From positions 686,212,583-686,276,582 of the forward strand of contig NC_081412.1 in the NCBI RefSeq assembly GCF_030272615.1: 64,000 nucleotides of DNA, written 5' to 3'. Source of the stretch: Cryptomeria japonica. Lineage: Eukaryota > Streptophyta > Pinopsida > Cupressales > Cupressaceae. The translations under genes were made by a program, and so were the position numbers. The notes under the pieces are model-generated. The model saw only the letters and a program-made list of their open reading frames with translations. It was not told the origin of the DNA and did no database searches. The number at the start of each line of letters is the position of its first letter. Within the stretch, counting starts at the first letter, position 1. Positions 48,280 to 59,421 of the stretch are shown piece by piece.

Positions 48280-50399
48280 AGGACATGGAATAATGAATTA
48301 GATTGTTGGATGCAGGCTGAGTTGGGGTCGTTGGCTTCAAGGGAGCATTGGCCTGCTACCATGAGTTTATATCGATAGTTGCGGCCAGATGAGTTGGAGG
48401 TCTTAGCTGCTCTAGGGTTGCATTTTGTGGGCAGGTGGCCAAGGATACGAGCTCATACTGCGATGATGATGACTTTAGTTGAGAGGTAGGACAGTAGGTA
48501 TAACACCTTCCGTCTACCTACCGGTGAGGTGACAGTGACTCTTCTAGATGTATGGAGGATCTTGAAGATCCACGTTCGCGGTGTCATCCCAGAGTACCAT
48601 TTGGATGCAATGGATTTTTATCTTCAGGAGTTTTGTGAGTATGAGACCCTGCAGATGTTGGATAGGGTAGGATGCAATTGGGTAGGGCGATGGGTATTTA
48701 GCATATTCCTCGTGTAGTACTGGTGATTTGTGTATTTTTGAGCGGATAGATTATACCGGATCTCAGAGGGCATGGATTTCCTGTTGGATGGAGCAGGTGT
48801 CTTTATTTCATAGTACATGATGGCATGCAGTATGCCTGGGGAGTTGCGATATTGGCTTAGTTATATCACGATATGCATCTGGTGGTGTATAGGGAGTATG
48901 CTAGCTTATCCACGGGAGTGACACTTCTCCATATCTAGGCTTGGGAGCATATTGTGGTTACTCGACCACTAGGTGTACAGGACAGGCAGGGCCATCGACC
49001 ATATGTAGATAGGTACAGGGGGCTGCTGCATTACACCCGGATAGGGTCTGTATGGTTCTGGCACCGGATTCTTGATGAGCTTATGCAGTTTACATGGTGG
49101 CCATTTTTGGGTTGTGAGAGATGGAGGGGGGATTGGCAGCTACACTGGGTTGGAGTGGAGATGTGGATGTTTGACAGGTCGGTATATATTATGGAGTATT
49201 ATGCACCCTATAGAGTAGAAAGACAACTTGGGTAGGTTCAGGACATAGTGGAAGACATCCCATTATATCCTCAGATTACACGAGAGGTGAGATCTTGGGG
49301 CCCGACAACGAGTCCATTGGAGGGAAGGACCAGTTTTCAGACAGTGTCACATTTGGTTTGGGATGAGCGGATGGGGGCAGGTGAGGATCTGGGGATGACA
49401 GGGGGATACATGAGTTGGTGGGAGGGGCACTTTCTAGTATGTCTTACCATTCCTGGGGTTTTGGAGGAGGATGAGCCGCAACCGACAGCTGATTAGGTAG
49501 TCAGCGGGATGGATGACGAACCAAGTGAGAGAGTTGTGGTTGGTGCAGGGAGTGGTGCTAGTAGACAATAGAGGAGGGTTAGGGTTGTATGGATAAGGGA
49601 TCCCGAGGAGGGAGAGGGAGAGGGAGGAGCAGTACTAGCAGGAGAGGCTACAGAGGGAGGGGTTGGTGGGGGAGAGGATGTTGTACCCATGGATATTCCT
49701 GAGGCACAAGTGGAGGGTAGGGCAAGAGTATCACAGTATGATCTTGACAGAGTGCAACATGAGAGAGACATGACCTGAGTGAGGCTCCACTCCCTTGAGG
49801 ATGAGATATAGATAGAGAGAGCTGGGAGGGAGAGCCTGGAGGTAGAGGTGGAGTGGCTGCAGCAGGAGATAGCGGATTTGACAAAGAGCCTCCATACAAC
49901 GAGGACATAGGTGGATTCTCTGAGGGAGGAGAGGGAGGAGTTTGAGCAGATGTTAGAAGAGGCATGAATAGGGATGACTATTGAGGCCTTACACGATGTT
50001 CTCTGTCGACAAGATGATGAGCTAGAGGAGATATGGGACCGAGTACAGAGGACATAGGCAGATGTGATACGACTGCGGGGGGAGAGGGATGCATCCCATC
50101 AGATGTTGGTTCTTGTAGGGCTTGGGCAGATGTACTCTGATATGATGCAACAGAGGGATAGGGTAGAGAGGGAGGCAGGGTACTATAGGGGACTATTCCA
50201 CAGAGTTATACGTGAGGCACAATGAGAAGCCTCGTACACTGAGAGTGTGCGATCCCACAAGACACAGAGTCAGTGGCCCACACAGAGACAACAGATAGGT
50301 GGATCTGTGGGTTTTAGGCCACCTAGAGGAGGGGGAGCAGGAGGATCAGGTGGAGGAGGTGCAGAGGAGGGGGGTGGAGAGATAGGAGGGGAGAGCTAG
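48280..50399 (+). pseudogene. Antisense ORF: plant mobile domain plus coiled-coil tail
   Basis: This ORF runs opposite to gag-pol. From about 48361 the frame reads LRPDELEVLAALGLHF, then YNTFRLPTGEVTVTLLDVWR, the hallmark N-terminal block of the plant mobile domain (PMD, the MAIN/MAIL1 family). After a frame change come FWHRILDELMQFTWW and EYYAPYRVERQLG, matching the PMD C-terminal RVxRQFG motif. From about 49550 to 50399 one frame encodes a Glu/Arg-rich, probably coiled-coil tail and a Gly-rich end. At least eight stops break it. Several are TAG or TGA where Trp, Gln or Arg would fit (for example LVER-TAG-DSRYNTF), as expected from C-to-T or G-to-A decay. PMD genes are known both as host genes and inside transposons; the role in this element is unknown. 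Confidence 0.78.
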
Positions 50400-52210
50400 C
50401 TCCATTTTGGCTTGTGTATCATATTTTGACCCTTCGGGGTGATCATTGCATTATGATAGAGATATTCATCTTTTTGAGCTTATATGCATATATATGATTT
50501 GTGGTGGCAGATGATGTGTGTACTTTATTACGATGGACTCTATTTATTATCTTGTGATGTGATGTATGGATGGTGATTATGGAGATGCAGTGTGGATGCT
50601 TATATATGTATGCTTATGATATGTTGCTTACATGTTTATGGATGTAGGATGAGTGATCATGTTTTTGATGTGTATATATGTTGCATATGCAAATGTATGA
50701 TGGATATGTAATGCAATAGTAGATGTAGATGTAAATGATTTATGATGAATGATTAATTAGCGTAGATGCAATCTATATGAGGAATGAATGTAATGTCATT
50801 TATACAGATATTGCAATGTAAATCACCAATACTATGGAAATGATGTGATCTAAATGAATGATGAAATAAATGAGTAATGTAATGTAACCTAAGTGGATGA
50901 ATTAATGTCATCTATTATAAATGGATAATGACATATGCAATGCAATCTATGTGGTAAATGTTTGTGAAAAATGAGAATCTAGTAGTGTAATGAAATGAAT
51001 AAGTAATGCAACCTACGTGGATAAAGTGAATGAATAATACAAAGAGGGGATATGTTGATAGTAATACAATGATCTTAGATAGAAAATAGAAGAATATGGA
51101 ATAGAAGTGGGGGGATGAATTGAGGACTCCATGGTATTATTAGATTAGGACTCTATGTAATGATGGTGAGAGTTGTGCACAAAAATGTGGAGAGCCAACC
51201 TAGTTTGATATTGCCCTGGGTAACCTGCACCACTAATTATAGGAATCATGATGCCATGAGAAACCCAAGGCGTGGACTGACTCATAGTCAAATGGTAATT
51301 CCTTACACACAGCTATGCAAGTGTTGAGAAACACTAATACAAAGTTGTGGGTATGTGCAAGGAAACCCTCAAACACACTGATACCTCTTGTACACGAGAA
51401 GGTAAGTGTTGATAAACACTAGTACCAGGTCGTCGGTTTATACAAGAGAGATCCAAAACATGCCATGCTATGAAAATATGCCCCAACATGCACCTATTGT
51501 AAACATACCTAGATATGGAAAATCCAGGCAGTTGTAGTTAGATGTAGTCATAGGGAAAAAGATGCAAGTCTAAATGAAAAATCCAAGAAATCAAACAAGT
51601 CACTCATTCATGACCAACTAACACCTCTTGCCAAGAGTAGGATTAAGATGGAGGATTAAGTTGCTAGGCGAGGGAAGGATTTATCCCTAGGGCAAAGGAT
51701 AGAGCAGGTGGACTTTTGGATTAGGCAAGTGATCAGATGGCCTTGAAGATTAACTTGTGGACTTAGGACTGTTCTCAAGACTTCATGAAGCTCACATAGA
51801 GACACACAAGCTCAGTTTGATGGGACATTCTTTATTCATGATTTAGGTGAAGACTCATCATCATACACATGATTTATTCGAAGGTGGAAGGGGAGGAATG
51901 TTGCGATGGGCAGATTGGATAGTGAGGGTGAAAGAGCATCGACCTGATAGACAATGGATCTAGATTATTTACCTTGGCACCTGCATGGAGGTTTTCACCA
52001 AGGTACTTGCCCATAGTACCACAAAGTTGTTTTCACTGATGGATGAATTGATTTTTTTATTTATTTTTTATTTTTTGGCATCACAAGGTGCCTGTTTGCC
52101 AGGTTTTCACCAGAGTGACGATCTTTTTTCAGGATCTTTTTCTCATTTTTAATGTATTTTTCATGATTTTTTGATTTTTTGATTTTTTTTGACAATTAAT
52201 GACTTTCTGA
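50400..52210 (-). other. Element 2 post-integrase non-coding region
   Basis: No coding sequence. It aligns with 31090-32569 of element 1, including a block with CTAGTACCAGGTCGTCGG near 51420. About 50680-51050 is rich in ATGTAATG and AATGAATG words, a degenerate simple repeat. Confidence 0.5.
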
Positions 52211-53330
52211 CTAGGCATATAATCTTTTTAGGTGCATGATATTCATTGGATCATCCAGAGGATCTCCTTTAGGAGTAGCCAACTGATAGGCCCCTGATCC
52301 ATATTTTTTTGTGATTACATATGGTCCAAGCCAATTAGGCTCGAACTTGCCTTTCTTTTCTCTTTCTTGAAGGTTTTTCTAATTCTCCATGAGGATAAGA
52401 TCACCGATTTTAAATTCCCAGGTTCTAGCCTTCTTGTGGTAACACATGCATAGATGATTTTGATATACCCGAAGATGGTTCAAGGCCTTGAGGTGCCTTT
52501 CATCTAACAATTCTAGCTCTTGTAGTCGGGCAATTTTGTATTCTTCATTTGGTAGGATATTTTGCAACAATACCCTTAGAGAGGGGATCTTGATCTCAAG
52601 GGGGAGGACGACTTCGGAGCCAAACACAAGGGAATAGGGGGTGGCACCTATGGGTGTGTGGATGGAAGTGTGGTAGGCCCACAAAGCAGGATGGAGTTGG
52701 AGGTTTCAATCACGACCAACTTTATTGATTGCCTTTTTGAGGATTTTGATTAGAGTTTTGTTAGAAGCCTTAGCTTGACCATTTCCTTGTGGGTAATATG
52801 GGGTGGAGAAGCAATGTTGGATGTCGAATTTTTGGTAGAGTTCTTTGACATCCTGGTTTTTGAATTGTTTGTGATTATCTATAATGATAACTTTTGGGAT
52901 GCCATATTGACAGATCAAGTAGTTCAGGATGAATTTGGATATCTTCTTACTAGTGGTGAAAGTAAGAGGGATAGCCTCTACTCACTTGGTGAAATACTCA
53001 GTAGTGGTGATAATGAATTTATGCCCATTAGAGGATGAAGGGTGGATTTTCCCAATGAGATCAAGCCCCCACTGTGAGAAGGGCTAGGGTGTAATGAATG
53101 ACTGCAACTCTTGTGATGGCGCATGGATCTTGTCGCCATGTTGCTGGCAAGGGATGCATTTCTTCACATAGTTATATGCATCTACTTCCATTTTAAGCCA
53201 GTAATATCCTGTTCTCAAAATATTTTTAGCCAAGGTGAGCCCACTTGAGTGTGCTCCACAGATGCCTTCATGCACTTCACGTAGTGCCCATTCCACCTGT
53301 TGTTTATCTAAACACCTTAGGAGGGAACCA
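52211..53330 (-). pseudogene. Element 2 integrase
   Basis: Zinc-binding part EWALREVHEGICGAHSSG ... KKCIPCQQHG (53296-53084), then the core with QWGLDLIG, IIIDNHKQFKNQ and STPYYPQGNGQAKASNK. The catalytic Glu of the DDE triad is Lys here (GNGQAK, against GNGQAE in element 1), a G-to-A change that should abolish activity. A TAG lies in ITP-stop-PFSQW. The C-terminal part (WAYHTSIHTPIGATPYSLVF) runs to a stop at 52211, with no chromodomain. Confidence 0.8.
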
Positions 53331-53559
53331 TCGAAATGCCTTCTGAATAGGGTGTCTCCAAGGATGGTGTAACGAGCACATCGGCGGATGAAGGTTTGTT
53401 GTTGGGTTTTGGTAAGGTGTGGGGGAATGATGTTGTCTTTTAGGAAAGTGAAGGTTTCTTGGTACTAGGGGGACTCGGGACCAACGAGTACACACACTAT
53501 TTCAGACTCTAGTAGATCATATGCTGGTATGAATAGATGCTCGACCAAGAACTCACACT

Positions 53560-54030
53560 TTTGACTATGTGATGACATCTGAAGGAGGGAGCCAATGGTG
53601 GCCATTGCATCTGCAGCCCTATTGTTTGTTCATGGGACTTGATCAAATTTGATCATTTTGAAGTGTTGCTTAAGATTTTCAACCATTCTACGATAGGGGA
53701 GAAGTTTGTCATCTTTTGTTTGGTATTCGTTATTGACTTGTTTTATGACAAGTTGGGAATCACCATAGACTTGTAATTCCCTTATCTTCCACTAGATAGC
53801 CAAGCATAGTACTGTAATGAGTGCCTCATATTCTATGATGTTGTTAGTACATGCAAAATCTATTTTGTATGACTTTGGGATGCAATCACCTTGAGGTGTG
53901 ATCAGTAGTATTCCTGCCCCCGATCCATTTTGGGTGCAAGAGCCATCAAAGTATAACTGCCATGTGGAGGATGTGGTGACAATCATAATGAATTCATCTG
54001 GTAGTTCTGTAAGAATAGGATGGTCACCTG
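53560..54030 (-). pseudogene. Element 2 second RNase H-like domain
   Basis: STWQLYFDGSCTQNGSGAG and NIIEYEALITVL mark the same Tat-type extra RNase H as in element 1. The matching C-terminal part is broken near 53640-53790. The NN-I-AEYEAL motif has decayed to NNIIEYEAL, but the catalytic Glu remains. Confidence 0.72.
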
Positions 54031-54039
54031 GAAGTGGAG

Positions 54040-55240
54040 TGTCAGCCAGCTAGTCTGTGATGACTTGTCCCTTGATTGCTTTTATGTCCTACATATTCAA
54101 TGTCAAACTCGCTTAACAACATGACCCATTTAGCGGTTCTTCCAGTGAGGGCAAATTTTGACAAGAGATATTTAAGAGGGTCAATCTTAGCAATCAGTTT
54201 TGTTTTCTTGTTCAGTATATAGTGTTGGAGTTTCTGTGTACTAAACACCAATGCCAGACATGCTCTTTCAATGGGGGTATAATTGAGTTCATATGCCACT
54301 AGTGTCAGATTGATGTAATATATGGCATGTTCCTTCCCTTGATCATCTGTTTGTGCCAATAATGCCCCCAATGCCATTGTAGTAGCACATATGTATAACA
54401 TAAGAGGTTTTCCAGGAGTAGGAGACATAAGCATTGGAGGTGATGCCAGATGTTCTTTGAGTTTTTCAAAGGCCTTTTGACACAAGCAATCCCATTTGAA
54501 TTTTGTGTCTTTGCGCAATAGGTGCGCAAATGGACGACATTTATTTGCAAGCTGTGAAATAAAATGTCTAATAGATTGGAGTTTCCCCTGGAGGCTACAC
54601 AATTGTCTAAGAGTCTTCGGTGGAGGAATTTCCATGATGGATTTCACCTTTGTAGGATCGACCTCGATGCCTCTACGAGAAACAATGAAACCTAGTATTT
54701 TTCCCAATGTGACACCAAAAACACACTTCTTAGGATTGAGGCGTAGTTTGTATTTTTCTAATCTTTCAAAGATCTACTTTAAGATAGGGATGTGCTCCTG
54801 TCTTGTCTTTGATTTACCTAACAGATCATCCACATAGTCCTCCATAATTTTATACAAGAGGCCATAAAAAATTGTTGTCATGGCACACTGATATGTGGCT
54901 CCAGCATTTTTGAGGCCAAAAGGCATGACCCAGTAATAGAAAGTCCCCCATGGTGTTGTGAATACAGTTTTATGTTGATCTTCATCTGCAATCCTGATTT
55001 GATTATATCCAGAAAATCCATCCATAAGTGATAGCATCTCATGTCCTGCTGTAAGGTCCACAATCATATCTATGTTGAGGAGTGGGAAATCATCTTTAAG
55101 GCAAGCCTTGTTTAGATCTCAAAAATTAGTACAGATGCAGATGCCCCCATCAGGTTTGTCGACAGGTACAATGTTAGATACCCATTCAACATAGTCTATT
55201 GGTTTGATGAGTTCTGCATCCAACATCTTTTGGAGTTTTG
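54040..55240 (-). pseudogene. Element 2 reverse transcriptase and RNase H
   Basis: RT: MIVDLTAGHEMLSLMDGFSG, FTTPWGTFYYWVMPFGLKNA and MEDYVDDLLGKSK (YVDD intact). The RNase H part is open for 221 codons (54707-54042): FKWDCLCQKAFEKLKEHL, LGALLAQTDDQGKEHAIYY, NYTPIERACLALVF. The same TGA as in element 1 replaces Arg in the DF[R]DLN motif, and a TAG follows EHIPILK. RT and RNase H are otherwise better preserved than in element 1. Confidence 0.86.
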
Positions 55241-57180
55241 TCTTGACCAGGAGAGCAATATGTGGATGCATTTTGTGCAACTTCTGATTTACGGGTTTTG
55301 CATTTGGGTGGACAACAAGATTATGAACCACCAAGTCATGATCTAGACCTGGCATGTCAGCATAGGACCATGCGAAATTGATTTTTGTCTCTGTGAGGAA
55401 ATTGATGAAGTCTTGTTTCTCTTGCTCTGTGAGGGACTTGGCAATGAGCATGTTTTTTGGAATGTCCTCGGTGCCCATATTGGTACTGTCTGTTTCCTCT
55501 ATTAACAAATTTGACCTATCTTGTGGAAGGTAACCAATGGTAGGGAGGCCAAGTCCCTCATCCTCAAGTGTCTTTTCAAGATTTTCACTTCCGGATACGC
55601 CCTTTGTTTTTGCTTTTTGCTCATCCAAAGGTGCCTCGGAGAGGTTTTCACCTAGGGAATCATGTATTTTTCTTTTTATTATCTTTTTTGTGGCTAAGGG
55701 CATTGACCTAACTACCAAAGTATCCCTTTTAATGTAGTTGAATATTGTGCACTCTGTTGCAGTCTTCCAAATTTTGCATAGTTAGGAGAGTAATGAGAGC
55801 ATTACCATCAGCGCAGATATCTAAAGTGGGTTTGTCTTGTTGGCCCTAGTCTATGAGTTCAGGATGGACAAGATGTAGCTCGTGTGAAATGGGAGGGGTT
55901 ATGGGGGTGATGGTGTTGACGTGAGTGTCAAAGAAGATGTCATTTTCGTATTCATAAGGCATTTCATGGAACTCCTATTCGTCAAAGTTTTCGATATCCA
56001 AAGAAGGACTTGAAGGGGCACCACTAATAGTAATCTTAGGCACTGGGGTGTACCCCAAGCCTTTGTTGTACTTTTAGGAGATAGGATTTATGGGTGCTTT
56101 TCTTCCTTTCTCCTTTGGTCCCAAGCCGTGTCCTTTGTAACCCATTTTTTTGACTATAGTTGATGCTTTTGGATACATGTTTTTTAGGTATTTTTGCTGG
56201 GTCTTCATCTTCTTCCCGGTACAACTATGAAGAGACATCCGTGTCAAGGCTCTCCTCATCAAGTGGGCCCCATTGCTGAAAGGTGGTATCTTTGCATTGT
56301 ATAACCGGTTTTTGATCTTTTTGAGTTCTTTTGGTTTGCCAAATGACTTAGGAGATAAGGGGAGGTTGCCTATTAATAAGATATCCTCCAATTTGTATTC
56401 TCCACAACCATTATCTAGGATCTTGATTTGTAGGTCTGCTTGGGATGAGGTCGAGGCGACATTTGATGTGTCAGATGAAGGAGTCAGCGAGGGTCTATTT
56501 AGTGGGCAATGATATGGATGTTTCCCCTCTAGGAGCTTGCAATATTGAAAAGGTTATGGATCACCTTTGATAGTGATCTCTCTTCCATTGAAGGGGAATT
56601 TGATGCATTGGTGATAAGTGGAGGGTACGGCCTGCAAGGAGTGAATCCATGGCTGACTGAGAAGGATGTTGTAGGGGAGATCAAGATCTATTACTTGGTA
56701 AGGGTTTTCAATTTTGATAAGGCCCACTTGAAGAGGTAAGGTGATCATGCCTTTAGAAACTCTTTTTGCATCATCATATGCTTTTATTGTGATCCTTCCT
56801 GATGTATCTACCAGGTCCTCAGAAAGTCCCAATTATTTTATTAACTTGTATGTATACAAATTGAGTCTGGATCCACTGTCTATTAGGATACATTTGACCT
56901 TGTGTTTTTGGATAAGGGATTCAATGTGCAAAGGTTTATTATGGTCTTCATCTGCAGGAGCATCATTGGAAGTGAACACAAGGTGTTGTTGGGTGGTGAG
57001 GTTTCCAATGAGAGCTTGAAATTGGGTAGCATTGATATTATCGGGAACACGAGACTCAAGGAGGGCTTGTTCAAAATTTCCTTATGGACAAGGGAAGTCT
57101 TGAAAAGTTCTAGGATGGAGATCTGTGTGGGGGTCTTCCCAAGTTGGTCAAGGAGGTCATATCGGCGGATGGAAGACATG
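55119..57180 (-). pseudogene. Element 2 protease and G-patch-like region
   Basis: CILIDSGSRLNL (about 56870-56905) is the retropepsin loop with an intact DSG triad. LDLPYNILLSQPWIHSL follows. The G-patch-like motif KASTIVKKMGYKGHGLG then PKEKGRKAPI lies near 56090-56170. The region is split into several frames (56832-56554, 56391-56074, 55718-55119) by shifts and stops. The RT entry LVVHPNAKPVNQKLHKMHPH ends at the shared TGA near 55119. Confidence 0.78.
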
Positions 57181-57589
57181 GGGGGAGGGTTTGGTGGAGG
57201 AGGAGCTCTTGCACAATGACTCTGCCTCAGCGGGTGGTTACATTGCAGTCATTCTGAGAGTAGGAGGCAGAAGGTGTAGCACCTTGAATGACTATCCTAG
57301 CAGGGTTAGGTCTACTTTGGAAAGGGGGAGGGTTCGCTCCTTAGATAGTTATGACATTGACATGATTGTCTGTGGGCTCAATGCGATCTACTAAAGAGTC
57401 AAAGCCTGTTATGTGATTAGTGTAGTCATAGTTCACGATGTTAGATGATGAGCCTTTTCCCTTATCATGTTTCGGGAAGGGTTCCTGGTACATTTTGAGT
57501 TTGTCATTGCTATTACTAGGTTTTACCTCAATTTCACCCCTATCAATGAGATCTTGTATGTATATTTTAAGCTTCATCCACTTTCATGT

Positions 57590-59421
57590 ATCATGTCCCT
57601 TGATACGATGATATTCACAATATTCATTCTCATTATACCACCTCGGTTTGGGTTGATTGGGATCAAACAGGCGAGTAATCGGAAAAACCACTATGCCTGC
57701 TTGAACAAGCTTTTGAAACACCACTTCAATAGGCTCAGCAAGAGGAGTGAAGTCTCTTGGAGTCCTCTTATTGGATCGGGGTGGTCGCCCCTGGATTGAG
57801 ACATTGTTATGAGGCTTTTGGGATTGATTTTAATTATTGAATTGGCGATTGGTGGTGGTGGGTTTTGGAGGAGCGGCCATGGTTTGGACCCGTTTTGCAT
57901 CAGTTACACCGTCATTGACTATGTTCTTGTTTTTGGACCAGAATTTTGGTTTATCGTTATGATAAGAGGAAGAATTTTGACTTGATCTTTGGTAGTGTTC
58001 CAAGGTTCCTTCCTCTAACAAGACACGTTCGAGGGATAGGCCCTTATCAGTCAATTTTTGGAAAGATTTAATACATTGAGATGTTAGAGGCCTTGATAGT
58101 TTGGGTACCAGATTCTTTTGAAATAATTTAATTTGGTGTTGTTATGGCATGTCCCATTGGAATTTCTTGATGAGGTGTCTCCATCTTTGCAAGAAGTTAG
58201 CGAAAGTCTCTCCGAGCCTTTGCTTTGTGTTACACAGGTCCATCATGGAAGCATCATTAGCCATGTTGTAGGCATAGTGAGCCACAAACTTCTCTGCCAA
58301 GTCTGGGAAGGAGATAATGGAACCTCGCGGTAAGGACGATAACCATGCAAGGGCATCTCCCATGAGACTCTTAGGGAAGAGTATTTGAAGGTATAGGTTA
58401 CTATAGGAGACTTCTTGACATAGGATTTGAAATTCTCGAACATGGTCGCGGGGGTCCCCTTTGCCCTCATACTTGGTGAACTTAGGGATCTTAAACCCTG
58501 GGGGGTAAGGTGCAACTGATATAGATGGGTCATAAGGAAAAGGACACAATTCCTCAAACTAGTAAGGTTTTCTTTTGTTAGTCCCTTCTTTCATGTCCTT
58601 GATGATGTTTTTCATGTCCCGAATTTCTTTAATGAGGTCTTGTTGTGGATTTTAGACATGATGGATTGTGTTTGCCCCTAGAATCGGATGAGTCATGGAA
58701 GGTACACCACCACTAATGTATTGATAAAATGAGGAAGTAGGGATGTGAGATATGATGATTGATGTCACAGGGACTTGAGTGATAGTCGGTTGTGACCCGC
58801 AAACTGTTGTGACAGGATTAAGTGAGGCTCGAATGAAGCTAGTGACATTGTTGACGGGAATGGAGGTTTGTCGAATAGAAATATATGGTTGGGTAGATGA
58901 AGATGGTATAGAGGCATGTTGGAGAATATATGAGATCAGATTTGATAGTGGTATAGATGGTAAGAAGGAAGAAGGTGGAATGGAGACCACGTGGTAGATG
59001 TCGCGGACACTATTGATTGGGGGTGAATGATTGGCGGGGCCACAATTGATTGAGTTTGACGAACAAGCGCGGCAGTGTGAGTGGGAGTGAGGTCTCCTTG
59101 TGGTTGTTGACCAAGGGTGGATTTATCAAAATCAGGTGGGAGTTGAGCTCCATTTTCAAGGAGGGTCTTTAGAAGCACAGTAGCATTGTGTTGGATAAAT
59201 TTCTCCAACATCTCTTGATTATAAGAGTCTGCTAGGAAAGTTTGCACTTCCGGAGAGAGTTCATCTTGGTCAACCATATTAGGATTTTGTGGTTGATTTT
59301 GAATGCTAGGTTGCACACTTTGTGTAGGATCTTATGTAGGATCTTCATATAGGAAACTAATGTCCGACATACCATATTGTTGTTCGGCCATATTTTTCTT
59401 TTGAGATCGAGTTGTGACCAT
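57590..59421 (-). pseudogene. Element 2 gag with zinc knuckle
   Basis: The ATG at 59421 begins MVTTRSQKKNM. The N-terminal frame changes phase near 58990, at the same place as in element 1. The capsid-like domain (58549-58142) has KIPKFTKYEGKGDPRDHV, FPKSLMGDALAWLSSL and AEKFVAHYAYNMAND. The knuckle YCEYHRIKGHDT-stop-KW near 57600 has the same TGA as element 1 and has lost its last Cys. Between the two, TDKGLSLERVLLEEGTLEHY matches element 1. Confidence 0.82.

Noticed and set aside
49493-49965. Minus-strand Ser/Pro-rich frames in element 2
   Set aside because: They are the complement of the Glu/Gly-rich tail of the antisense PMD ORF, whose frame is supported by its continuity to the stop at 50399.
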